From Acholeplasma laidlawii_A (GTDB taxonomy: Bacteria; Bacillota_I; Bacilli_A; Acholeplasmatales; Acholeplasmataceae): a stretch of 64,000 bases of DNA. The stretch lies in NCBI RefSeq assembly GCF_030166555.2, contig NZ_CP126461.2; one strand, written 5' to 3'. The position numbers and the translations under genes were made by a program. The stretch's first letter is position 1; every line of letters starts with the position of its first letter. The notes below the pieces were generated by a model. It was not told the DNA's origin. It saw only the letters and a program-made list of their open reading frames with translations, and did not search any database. Below, piece by piece: positions 27,837 to 37,013 of this stretch.

Positions 27837-27898
27837 TGAAAGCGTTGTCTCAACAAATACACGTATTAGTTGACAGCGCTTTCACAATGTAATAAAAT
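27837..27898 (+). promoter_or_regulatory. Promoter with two opposed cre-like operators
   Basis: Box 1, TGAAAGCGTTGTCT (27837-27850, 13 of 14), and box 2, TGACAGCGCTTTCA (27871-27884; its complement matches cre at all 14 positions). Box 2 overlaps the -35 TTGACA (27870-27875); TAAAAT (27893-27898) follows after 17 bases. A protein bound to box 2 would block RNA polymerase. This is the best operator in the window. Confidence 0.7.
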
Positions 27899-27945
27899 TA
27901 AGACATACGTTTAACAATAAAAAAGGAAAAAGGGAGTAAAAAAAG

Positions 27946-30408
27946 ATGAAAAAAATTACAACATTATTATTGTTGTTTGTTACTGCATTAATCTTAGTGG
28001 GTGCACAATCTTATGCAGAAGAAGATACATTAATTGATGTGTATCCATATGGTGATGCGAATAACATGACAGAAACATTACCTATCGCTGGTGGTACAGT
28101 TAGAACAGGTACATCACATTGGGCTGCAGAAATTTTAGGCTACAGATATCATTTTATCCGTAATTCTGTAAGATACGCCCATATGTTTACAGATAGTAAC
28201 GCTAACGGTACTTTCCAACCGGGTGAATATTCAGTACTTTCATACAATGCGTTTTCTGTACTTACACTGAATAACACAGATGCACAGGTTACACTTACTA
28301 CAACTGGAAACAGAGCTGATATTACAGATACATTTCATGGTATGTATGCATATTTTGACGCTGATGGTAAACTTCAAAAGTTTGAAGATATGATTTTACA
28401 ATATTATATTCATAATGATGGATCTGATAATACAAATAATGCTAATTGGAGATTTGCAACTGAATCTGAAATTGCAGCATTTGATGCGGCTGAAAATAAA
28501 GCAGAAGATACACCTAAAACAAGATTTACACAAATTCGTGTAATACGTGACAGTGTTAGTCCGAAAGGGTACTTACTTGAACCTCTTGCTTCCACAAAAT
28601 GGACAAACCCAGACATGGTTGCTTTAGGTGATGATGTAACTAAACATTCAATTCTAATGGATGTAAATCCAAGCAATGTAGTTATACCTGCAGGATGGAC
28701 TGTAATGTCATTTGGTACACGTGATAGAGACGGAAGCAACGTGCCAGCACTTAATTTAGTTAAAGCATTTGCTCCTACATTTAAAGAAACTGAAATTCCA
28801 GTTTTAAATCTCGTATATTCAACACCGGATCCACTAATCGAAGGATTAGCAGCTAATGATGATGATTCAGTAACTGCTGGAACACAGATGATTGTTGAAT
28901 ACAATCAAACTGATTTTAACTTACCGAATAATGTTAAAACATCTTGGGTTAGAATGTATGATGAAAGTGGAAAAATCATAAATAAAAAAGAATATATTGA
29001 TTATGAAGTACAAATTTATGACTCTGCAGATTTCAATTCAGCAGAAGAAGATCATGTTCCTACTATTTTAGAAACAATCAAATTTACTTACGATTCAGAC
29101 ACTAATTCTTACACAGCAGATGCAGATGTTACAAAAATTGATTCATCAGTTTTCGGTGCTGGTTATACTGCTGTATACACAGCTAAACATCCATTAGATG
29201 GTGTTGTAGAAACAACAGTAGACATTGCAGTTGGTGTATTACCTCCGAGATTTGAAAATGTTAAGAACAGATATGTTGATGAAGGTGTATTTGTTGACTT
29301 GTTGGATCAAATAACTGCGAGTGATGGTTATGGTAATGATAAAACTAATGATATAAGATTTACATTCCCAGCAGGATTTAACATGTATAATCCTAAACCG
29401 GGAACATATAAAATTGATTTAGAATTTACTCATAATGTCTTCATTGCAGGACTTGATTACTCATTAAGTATTAAAGGTACAGAAGTACCTTGGGATCATG
29501 AATTAGCATTAGATGCTGTAGGCACAAATGGTGTCGGTCAAGCAATTAATGGGTATGTTCTTTACCAAGTATTCACTAAAAATGAACTTATTAGAACTGC
29601 AGCAGCAAGTTGGGGTTCAATGATCGTCATTGTTGGTGCAGATGGCCTTGTAAAAGAAAGTTACTCACGTTATGACCATCTATATGTAACAGCTGAAAAT
29701 CCTAATGGAGTTGTTAAAGATGAGACATTCTTTAATACTTGGAAAGCTGCAATTGACTTACAAGAAGGTGAATACGCAGTTACGGGCCATGGTAGTACAC
29801 AAAATGTTGGTCCAACACTTAGAGCTCTAAGATATGGAGATTCAGTTCAAGTTGTAATTGGTACACCAGATTTTGACACAGACATTATTACAAAAGCATC
29901 ATACACGTTAAAAGTTGATGATATCACAGCTCCACAACTACTGGTTGTTGACAATGACTATACTATTGAAGCTGACAAATACTCAAGTGTTCAAGCTGCG
30001 ATTTTCGCTAATATAGTAGCTATTGACAACCATGATTCAAGATCTGATTTAACTTTATATGTTGATGATAATGGTAACATGGCACTTGTAAATGGCAAAT
30101 TAGCTGTAGGTACATATACAGTTTCTGTTGGTGCCGAAGATAAAGCTGGTAATGCTACTACAGTATCATTTAAGGTAGTTGTAAAAGAAGCTAAACCTAC
30201 TCAAGAAGAAGTTGATCAAAAAACAGAAGAAGTAGAATCTCAAATTCCTCAAGATACAATCACACCTGATCAAGTACAAGATGCAATCGAAAATGCATTA
30301 GATTCATATGACGGGGTTAGTGTATTAACTGCAGTTCTTATGTCATTAGGTGCAGCATTAGTATCATTCGGTGGTGCAGCGCTATTGTTCTTCTTAAAGA
30401 AAAAATAA
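27946..30408 (+). CDS. Large surface protein, unknown function, C-terminally anchored
   Basis: 820 residues. The signal peptide probably ends after QSYA (residue 24). The body is beta-rich with no catalytic motif I recognise; a C-terminal Ig-like module (about 640-745) has TLKVDDITAPQLLVVD and YTVSVGAEDKAGNATTVSFKVVV, like bacterial Ig/DUF5011-type folds. A charged linker (QEEVDQKTEEVESQ) leads to a single membrane helix and KKK. RBS AAAGGGAG. It is a single gene behind the strong operator pair and ends at a strong terminator. Placed before an ABC sugar cluster, it may be a glycan-binding surface protein (inference). Confidence 0.75.
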   Translation: MKKITTLLLLFVTALILVGAQSYAEEDTLIDVYPYGDANNMTETLPIAGGTVRTGTSHWAAEILGYRYHFIRNSVRYAHMFTDSNANGTFQPGEYSVLSYNAFSVLTLNNTDAQVTLTTTGNRADITDTFHGMYAYFDADGKLQKFEDMILQYYIHNDGSDNTNNANWRFATESEIAAFDAAENKAEDTPKTRFTQIRVIRDSVSPKGYLLEPLASTKWTNPDMVALGDDVTKHSILMDVNPSNVVIPAGWTVMSFGTRDRDGSNVPALNLVKAFAPTFKETEIPVLNLVYSTPDPLIEGLAANDDDSVTAGTQMIVEYNQTDFNLPNNVKTSWVRMYDESGKIINKKEYIDYEVQIYDSADFNSAEEDHVPTILETIKFTYDSDTNSYTADADVTKIDSSVFGAGYTAVYTAKHPLDGVVETTVDIAVGVLPPRFENVKNRYVDEGVFVDLLDQITASDGYGNDKTNDIRFTFPAGFNMYNPKPGTYKIDLEFTHNVFIAGLDYSLSIKGTEVPWDHELALDAVGTNGVGQAINGYVLYQVFTKNELIRTAAASWGSMIVIVGADGLVKESYSRYDHLYVTAENPNGVVKDETFFNTWKAAIDLQEGEYAVTGHGSTQNVGPTLRALRYGDSVQVVIGTPDFDTDIITKASYTLKVDDITAPQLLVVDNDYTIEADKYSSVQAAIFANIVAIDNHDSRSDLTLYVDDNGNMALVNGKLAVGTYTVSVGAEDKAGNATTVSFKVVVKEAKPTQEEVDQKTEEVESQIPQDTITPDQVQDAIENALDSYDGVSVLTAVLMSLGAALVSFGGAALLFFLKKK

Positions 30409-30424
30409 GACTTTAGTTTAATTC

Positions 30425-30457
30425 AAAAAGCCCAATAGCAAATTGGGCTTTTTGTTT
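30425..30457 (+). terminator. Terminator of the 820-residue surface protein gene
   Basis: AAAAAGCCCAAT pairs with ATTGGGCTTTTT over a five-base loop; tail TTTTTGTTT. Confidence 0.9.
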
Positions 30458-30472
30458 CATTGTGTGACAATA

Positions 30473-30486
30473 TGTAAGCGTTTGAA
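30473..30486 (+). promoter_or_regulatory. cre-like site upstream of the first solute-binding protein gene
   Basis: TGTAAGCGTTTGAA, 12 of 14 cre positions. A TATAAT lies at 30557-30562, 45 bases before the ATG. Confidence 0.4.
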
Positions 30487-30606
30487 AAAGTTTTTAATAA
30501 TATGAAAATAAGGCGACAAAATAGATTAAAAAAATCGAAACATACTATTTACATAGTATAATTTAAGTGAAGTTTAATTACAAAAAAAATACAAAGGAGC
30601 TCAAAT

Positions 30607-32172
30607 ATGAAAAAAATATTTAGCGTATTATTACTGTTAGTCGCAATGTTTGCTTTAGTAGCATGCGATAATACAGAAGGTAATGACAAAAACTCAGCTA
30701 CCATAACAGGTGCGACAGATGTAACAATTAATATAGGTGATACATTTGATCCGATGAGCAATGTTAAGGCTGAAGATACAGTAGATGGAAATATTACTAC
30801 ACGTATCGAAGTTAGTGGAACAGTACTTACAAATACAGCAGGAACTTATACTTTAACTTACTCAGTGGAAGGTTCTGATGGTAAAGTAACTACAGTAAAA
30901 AGAGTAGTAACAGTATCTTATAATCATTCTACACCTCCAACTGAAATCGTAATTATGCATGGAGCACCTTATGAGGTTGACCCATTTGATGCAGCATTCT
31001 CAGGTTCTGAACAACAAGTCAGACAACAAAGACAAAGAGAAGTTGAAGCAAGATTAAATGTTAAAATAGTTTACAAAGCTTATCCAGCGGCAGCTGCGTG
31101 GGGACCATCTAGAGTTAGTGCAATTATCAATGCATCAGTAGCTGGTGACCCATTAGCAGATATTCTTTGGACAACTTCTGACTGGACAGCTCAACTAGCT
31201 AATGCGAGTGCAATTGTACCTGTAGATCAATATCTAACTACAACTGGTACTAACATTACACAAGAAGCTAAAGATTTAGGTAAGTTTAAGGAACAACTTT
31301 ATGCATTTTCCGCAAACAAACCTACTGTGGATGTTGGTTTATACTTCAATATTGAATTAGTTAATGACCTAGGTATTGAAAACCCAGCCGAGTTATATAA
31401 TAACGGTGAATGGACTTGGTCTAAATTTGAACAATGGGCAGAGGCTGCTAAAGCTGAACTTTCAAGTGTAGGTGACGATTACAAAGTCTTAGGCGGTGTA
31501 CGTGCAGTATATGCTGAAAATATGATTCCGTTAAATGGTGGATCATTAATTAACTCTAAATCACTACGCGTAGCATTTGCTCAAAAAGAAGCATTAGAAA
31601 CATATAGTTTCATCTATGGTTTAGTTAATAAAGGTTTATTTGAAGGTTCAGGTACTTATGATTCTGGTTCACCACTTTGGCAATCAGGTAAAGTTGTAAT
31701 GCATCCGGGTAGTTACTGGTTCTTAAATGCAGAAAACAGATGGAAAGGTTTAGAATTTGATTTAGGTTTTGTACCTTACCCATCAAGTGATACATACTCT
31801 GGACAATATGTCTCACCAATTAGTGGTGTTGCAGTATACACATTATCTAGTGGTTTAGGAAAAGATAAAGAGGCATTAGCTTTCCAAGTTTGGAATGAAA
31901 TTCAACTATGGAAGAATGATGTAGAATTTGAAAATGAATTCAGGGATACATTGATTAAACGTTTCAACGATGAAGCTTCAATTGATGCATATCTAAGTGT
32001 TTTTGATAAGACAACATTAGATTTAACGGGAGCTTTAGGTATATCCAAATTTGCAGCAAATGGTTGGTACGGTGCAGCGAACCTTGCAACATCAACAGGT
32101 GATGCGAGAGCTGCAATGGATGCTATACTTGCAACTTATGAGGATGCACTTGATTCATATTTAGGACGATAA
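30607..32172 (+). CDS. ABC transporter solute-binding lipoprotein with N-terminal Ig-like domain
   Basis: 521 residues. Lipobox LVAC, lipid-attached Cys at residue 20. Residues ~35-105 are a DUF5011/Ig-like module (IGDTFDPMSNVKAEDTVDGN, GTYTLTYSVEGSDGK). The rest is a family 1 extracellular sugar-binding protein (EIVIMHGAPYEVDPFD, ADILWTTSDW, NNGEWTWSKFEQW). It should capture an oligosaccharide for the permeases encoded downstream. RBS AAAGGAG. A hairpin separates it from the rest of the operon. Confidence 0.85.
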   Translation: MKKIFSVLLLLVAMFALVACDNTEGNDKNSATITGATDVTINIGDTFDPMSNVKAEDTVDGNITTRIEVSGTVLTNTAGTYTLTYSVEGSDGKVTTVKRVVTVSYNHSTPPTEIVIMHGAPYEVDPFDAAFSGSEQQVRQQRQREVEARLNVKIVYKAYPAAAAWGPSRVSAIINASVAGDPLADILWTTSDWTAQLANASAIVPVDQYLTTTGTNITQEAKDLGKFKEQLYAFSANKPTVDVGLYFNIELVNDLGIENPAELYNNGEWTWSKFEQWAEAAKAELSSVGDDYKVLGGVRAVYAENMIPLNGGSLINSKSLRVAFAQKEALETYSFIYGLVNKGLFEGSGTYDSGSPLWQSGKVVMHPGSYWFLNAENRWKGLEFDLGFVPYPSSDTYSGQYVSPISGVAVYTLSSGLGKDKEALAFQVWNEIQLWKNDVEFENEFRDTLIKRFNDEASIDAYLSVFDKTTLDLTGALGISKFAANGWYGAANLATSTGDARAAMDAILATYEDALDSYLGR

Positions 32173-32195
32173 CAAATAGAAACGATCTTGGTATA

Positions 32196-32230
32196 ACCTT
32201 CCTTATGTTTTAAAACTGCATAAGGAAGGT
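32196..32230 (+). terminator. Intercistronic hairpin (attenuator or mRNA-end stabiliser)
   Basis: ACCTTCCTTATG pairs perfectly with CATAAGGAAGGT around an 11-base loop. No run of T follows (GGTACCATTTTC), so it is probably a partial terminator or a 3'-end stabiliser that favours the binding-protein mRNA over the long operon downstream. Confidence 0.6.
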
Positions 32231-32257
32231 GGTACCATTTTCATTGAGGTGAGGCAT

Positions 32258-35173
32258 TTGAAAAAAATACATATTATACTGTTAGTGTTATTAATTGCGT
32301 TTATAACGTTCTTAGTTACGGATACACTAAAGATAGCTTTTGACACGGATCATTTAAAATATAACGTCAGCTTAGATGTTGAATCTACTAGAGATTCAGA
32401 TAATGATTCATATGTTAAAAACTACAAAAATTACATTGCATCAAATCCAGCAACTTATCCAAAAGATAAAACTATCCTTGTTTCAGCAAAGGATTTTACG
32501 CATATTGAAGGTAATTATGAAATCATCAATAACTTTAATGGTGTTGCGGAATCAGTATTAACTGATGAGGTTGGATCTATTAGTTTACCTGTAGAGATTG
32601 AAGAAGCAGGGTTTTATACTATTAGAGTTAATTACTACGCATATGAAGGGAAAAGTTCAGCGATTGAAAGACGCGTTTTTATTAATGGAATAGTTCCATT
32701 TGATGCTGCAGATAACGTATTATTCCAACGTTACTATGGCAATGCTGATGTTGTTTATCAAGATTACGCGGGTAATGATATTAGACCAAGTCAAGTTGAA
32801 AAACCAATTTGGACATCAAAATTAATTGGTGACCCACTTGGTTATATAACAGAACCATTTAATTTTTATTTAAATTCTGGCACAAATGTTATTAAATTTG
32901 AAAGTTTAAGAGAACCACTTTTAATTGAATCTATTGTAATAGAATCAGTAAAATCTTTACCAACTTACGAAGAAGTTAAAGCGCATTATGAAGCTAACAA
33001 CTATGAAGTTGCTAAAGAAGAACTTCAATTTGTTCAAGCAGAAGATGCTGTTCGTACGACATCCCCAACACTATATCCTTTAAATGATCGTACATCATCA
33101 AGAACAATGCCATCTGATCCTACTTTAATCAAATTAAACACTATTGGTGGTACAAACTGGGATAAAGCAAGAGATCAAATCACATGGAAATTTGAAGTAC
33201 CTAAGACAGGTCTTTACGAAATTTCTATGCGTTTAAAACAAAGACTAGCTAATGGTATGGTTGTCTTTAGAGATATTTATATTGATGGTGAAATTCCGTT
33301 TGCTGAAATGGAAGGTTTTGCATTCAAATTCTCTAATGACTGGAGAATCCAAACATTAGGAACAAATGAAGAATCATTCTTATTTTATTTGGAAGAAGGA
33401 ACTCATGAGTTGACAATGGAAGTTTCATTAGGCATTTATGGTCAACTAATTTCAGACTTACAAGACGTTATTGATAATTTAAATAAAATCTATCGTGAAA
33501 TATTAATTTACACAGGACCAAGTCCTGACCCATTTAGAGATTATGAATTAGCAAACCGTATACCTAATTTAGTTTCTAGATTTACAAGTGAATTAGAACA
33601 CGCCAAATATATTAGAGAGACATTAATCAATGTATCCGGTAATCGTAGTGAAAAAACAGGTATCTTAGATACTGTTATTCTTCAATTACAAGATTTTATT
33701 AAACGCCCTCGTGGTATTCAAAATAGTTTATCAACTTACGTTTCAAACATTTCTTCATTAGGTACATTGGTTATTTTATTATCCAGTCAACCGCTAGAAA
33801 TTGATTACTTTACACTACATGAACCAGGTGCTAAAATGCCACAATCTACACCAAGTTTCTTTGAAAATACTTGGTTTGGATTTAGATCATTCTTAGCTAC
33901 ATTTACAACAGACTTTGCGGCTGTAGGTCGTAGAGATACTGGTGAAGTAAACGAAACTATTGAAGTTTGGTTATCGATTGGTCAAGACCAAGCAAACATT
34001 TTAAGAAAATTAATAGATGAAACTTTTGCACCACAAAATCAAATCCAAGTAGATTTAAAATTAGTTTCAGGTGCATCATTATTACCTGCTACATTATCCG
34101 GTAGAGGGCCTGATGTGGCTATTGGTCAAGCAGACTCAACACCTGTTAACTACGCTATGCGTAATGCAGTTTATGATTTAACTCAATTTGAAGATTTCGA
34201 TGAAATCGCTCAAAGATTTATGCCAAGTGCATTAGTACCATATGAATTTGATGGTAGCTATTATGCATTACCAGAGCAACAAATATTCTTAATGATGTTC
34301 TATAGAACAGATATTTTTGAAGAACTAGGTTTAACACCTCCAAATACTTGGAGAGAAGTTGTAGAGATGATACCTTCTTTACAAAAACATAACCTTGAAT
34401 TCTATTTACCAGTTCCATTAACTCAAGGTGCTGCAATCATCTTGCCACCAAACCCGATTTTCTCAACGATGTTCTACCAAAATGATGGTGAGTTCTACAT
34501 CGATGGTGATAGACAAGCGGGCTTTAATGAAGGAAATGGACCTAAGGTTTTTGAACAATGGTCATCATTCTATACAAACTATTCATTCCCGGTAGAGGCG
34601 AACTTCAATAACCGTTTTAGAAGTGGTCAAATGCCAATCGGTATTTCTTACTACAATACATATAACGTATTAAGTGTTTTTGCGCCTGAGATCCGTGGTA
34701 AATGGAACTTTGTTGCTGTACCTGGTACAGAGTATCTTGATGAACATGGTCAAACTCAAATTAGACGTGAAACTGTAGCAACAGGTACGGGTGGTATAAT
34801 TTTAAATCAATCCAATAAAAAAGAAGAGTCATGGGAATTCCTAAAATGGTGGACATCTACTGAAACTCAAATGCGTTTTGGTCGTGAACTAGAAGGTATT
34901 TTAGGGGCAGCAGCTAGATATCCAACTGCAAACGTTGAAGCTATGGAACAATTACCATGGACAATCAATGAATTAGCAAAACTAAAAGAACAATGGGCAT
35001 GGGTACGTGGTATTCCTGAGGTTCCAGGTGGATATATGACTGGTCGTCATTTAGACAATGCATTTAGACTTGTATTAAATGAAGCAGCGAACCCACGTGA
35101 AACAATTTATGATTACGTACAAATGATTAATGAAGAATTAGCGAAGAAACGCCGCGAATTCGGATTAGATTAA
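32258..35173 (+). CDS. Membrane-anchored CBM-like/solute-binding protein fusion
   Basis: 971 residues. An N-terminal membrane helix (about 5-25) has no lipobox or clear cleavage site. Two beta modules resembling carbohydrate-binding domains follow: about 45-235, and 254-390 (EELQFVQAEDAVR, YEISMRLKQ, FRDIYIDGEIPF). A helical stretch leads to a family 1 solute-binding domain from ~568 to the end (GRGPDVAIGQADS, PEQQIFLMMFYRTDIFEELG, TGGIILNQSNKKEESWEFLKWW). TTG at 32258 is chosen as start because TGAGGTGAGG lies just before it; GTG at 32249 is the alternative. Binding proteins are usually about 450 residues, so this fusion is unusual. Confidence 0.82.
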   Translation: MKKIHIILLVLLIAFITFLVTDTLKIAFDTDHLKYNVSLDVESTRDSDNDSYVKNYKNYIASNPATYPKDKTILVSAKDFTHIEGNYEIINNFNGVAESVLTDEVGSISLPVEIEEAGFYTIRVNYYAYEGKSSAIERRVFINGIVPFDAADNVLFQRYYGNADVVYQDYAGNDIRPSQVEKPIWTSKLIGDPLGYITEPFNFYLNSGTNVIKFESLREPLLIESIVIESVKSLPTYEEVKAHYEANNYEVAKEELQFVQAEDAVRTTSPTLYPLNDRTSSRTMPSDPTLIKLNTIGGTNWDKARDQITWKFEVPKTGLYEISMRLKQRLANGMVVFRDIYIDGEIPFAEMEGFAFKFSNDWRIQTLGTNEESFLFYLEEGTHELTMEVSLGIYGQLISDLQDVIDNLNKIYREILIYTGPSPDPFRDYELANRIPNLVSRFTSELEHAKYIRETLINVSGNRSEKTGILDTVILQLQDFIKRPRGIQNSLSTYVSNISSLGTLVILLSSQPLEIDYFTLHEPGAKMPQSTPSFFENTWFGFRSFLATFTTDFAAVGRRDTGEVNETIEVWLSIGQDQANILRKLIDETFAPQNQIQVDLKLVSGASLLPATLSGRGPDVAIGQADSTPVNYAMRNAVYDLTQFEDFDEIAQRFMPSALVPYEFDGSYYALPEQQIFLMMFYRTDIFEELGLTPPNTWREVVEMIPSLQKHNLEFYLPVPLTQGAAIILPPNPIFSTMFYQNDGEFYIDGDRQAGFNEGNGPKVFEQWSSFYTNYSFPVEANFNNRFRSGQMPIGISYYNTYNVLSVFAPEIRGKWNFVAVPGTEYLDEHGQTQIRRETVATGTGGIILNQSNKKEESWEFLKWWTSTETQMRFGRELEGILGAAARYPTANVEAMEQLPWTINELAKLKEQWAWVRGIPEVPGGYMTGRHLDNAFRLVLNEAANPRETIYDYVQMINEELAKKRREFGLD

Positions 35174-35187
35174 GAAAGAGGGTCTAT

Positions 35188-36117
35188 ATGCAAGCAACAA
35201 TTAAACGAGATTTCAAAACTAGATCCAAACAAATGTGGAAAGAGATGAAAGAAGCCAAACATTTATATGTTTTAATGGCACCTTTTATCATTCTATTCTT
35301 CACTTTCACAATCATTCCGGTTGTTATGTCACTTGGTATTAGTTTTACACAGTTCAACATGTTAGAAGCACCACGTTTTGTGGGCTTTGATAACTACATT
35401 AAATTATTATTAGATGATGAAATATTCATCATCGCTATTAGAAATACATTAGTATTGGCGGTTGTTACCGGTCCAGTATCCTATTTATTAGCATTCGTAT
35501 TTGCTTGGTTAATTAACGAGCTTAAACCAAAATTACGTGCATTTATGACATTAGTCTTCTATGCACCATCAATTAGTGGTAATGCATTCTTAATTTGGTT
35601 ACTTATCTTTTCTGGTGATGTTCATGGTTATGCCAATGCACTCTTGATGCAATTTGGTATTATCAATAATCCAATACTATGGTTAAGAGATCCAAATTAC
35701 ATGCTATTTGTTATTATCCTAGTTCAATTATGGTTAAGTTTAGGTGTATCCTTCCTTGCCTTCATTGCTGGGTTACAAAGTGTTGACAAAACACTTTATG
35801 AAGCAGGTAGTATTGATGGAATTAAAAACAGATGGCAAGAATTATGGTTCATTACGATTCCAAGTATGAAACCACAATTACTATTTGGTGCCGTAATGCA
35901 AATTACCACATCCCTTGCGATTGCTGAAGTATCCATGCAACTTGTTGGGTTCCCATCTGTACAGTATGAAGGACATACAATTGTTACGCACTTAATTGAC
36001 TACGGGTCCATTCGCTTTGACTTAGGTTATGCCTCAGCTATTGCGACTATCCTATTTATTATCATGATTAGTGCTAACTTAATTGTCCAAAAATTCTTAA
36101 GAAAGTTGGGTGAATAA
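35188..36117 (+). CDS. ABC sugar transporter permease, MalF/LacF type
   Basis: 309 residues, six membrane segments. The EAA loop that contacts the ATPase reads TLYEAGSIDGIKNRWQELWF. It follows the fusion binding protein by 14 bases (RBS AAGAGGG) and precedes its MalG-type partner by 2 bases. The pair forms the channel of a carbohydrate uptake-1 (CUT1) importer; no ATPase gene is nearby, as in systems that share an MsmX-type ATPase. Confidence 0.9.
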   Translation: MQATIKRDFKTRSKQMWKEMKEAKHLYVLMAPFIILFFTFTIIPVVMSLGISFTQFNMLEAPRFVGFDNYIKLLLDDEIFIIAIRNTLVLAVVTGPVSYLLAFVFAWLINELKPKLRAFMTLVFYAPSISGNAFLIWLLIFSGDVHGYANALLMQFGIINNPILWLRDPNYMLFVIILVQLWLSLGVSFLAFIAGLQSVDKTLYEAGSIDGIKNRWQELWFITIPSMKPQLLFGAVMQITTSLAIAEVSMQLVGFPSVQYEGHTIVTHLIDYGSIRFDLGYASAIATILFIIMISANLIVQKFLRKLGE

Positions 36118-36119
36118 TT

Positions 36120-37004
36120 ATGCAAATTGTAAAAGATTTCATGATGAAGAGAAAAATCAAGAAGAAAAAAAGACTCAACCGTTCTTTAGGTGGAGACATT
36201 GCATTATTTATCTTACTTGCATTGTTTGGTGTTTTCTCAGCTTATCCATTAATTATGACTGCATCCAATGCATTCAAACCATTAGATGAGTTATTCGTTT
36301 TCCCACCAACATTATTACCAAGAAACTTAACATTTAACAACTTTAGAGATTTATCAGAGTTAATTGGAAACTCTTGGATTCCATTCTCAAGATATTTCTT
36401 TAATACAATATTTGTAACATTAGTCGGTACAGCAGGACACGTACTTATCGCAAGTATGTGTGCTTACCCACTGGCTAAATACAAATTCCCGGGATCAAAA
36501 TTCATATTCATGTTGGTAGTATACTCACTGATGTTCGCACCTCAAGTGACTGCTACACCAAACTATATTATCGTATCTTGGGTTGGTTTAATTGATACAC
36601 CATGGGCTATTATTTTCCCTGCAATCGCTTCATCATTAGGTTTATACTTAATGAAGCAATTTATGGAACAAGTTCCAATGGAATTAATTGAATCAGCTAA
36701 AATCGATGGTGCAAGTGAATATCGTATCTTTTTCCAAATTGTTATGCCACTGGTAAAACCAGCTTGGTTAACATTAATTATTTTACTCTTCCAAAGACTA
36801 TGGACTACTGATGGTGGTGCATTTATCTTCAGTGAAGAATTGAAACCTCTATCATTTGCATTACGTCAAATTGCACAAGGATCTATTGAACGTGCAGGTA
36901 CAGTTGCAGCAGTAGGGTTTATTATGATGATTGTACCAGTTGTGTTCTTTATATTATCACAATCTAAGATTGTGGAAACATTTAGTACATCTGGTCTGAA
37001 ATAG
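36120..37004 (+). CDS. ABC sugar transporter permease, MalG type
   Basis: 294 residues with six membrane segments and a basic N terminus (MKRKIKKKKRL). EAA loop: ELIESAKIDGASEYRIFFQI. Second half of the first permease pair in this operon. Confidence 0.9.
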   Translation: MQIVKDFMMKRKIKKKKRLNRSLGGDIALFILLALFGVFSAYPLIMTASNAFKPLDELFVFPPTLLPRNLTFNNFRDLSELIGNSWIPFSRYFFNTIFVTLVGTAGHVLIASMCAYPLAKYKFPGSKFIFMLVVYSLMFAPQVTATPNYIIVSWVGLIDTPWAIIFPAIASSLGLYLMKQFMEQVPMELIESAKIDGASEYRIFFQIVMPLVKPAWLTLIILLFQRLWTTDGGAFIFSEELKPLSFALRQIAQGSIERAGTVAAVGFIMMIVPVVFFILSQSKIVETFSTSGLK

Positions 37005-37013
37005 GAGGATTAT

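Noticed and set aside
32224..32234. AAGGTGGTACC, like the core of a T-box, before the 971-residue gene
   Set aside because: No stem I, specifier loop or T-rich terminator; the match falls in the closing arm of a simple hairpin, and the gene is not an amino-acid gene.
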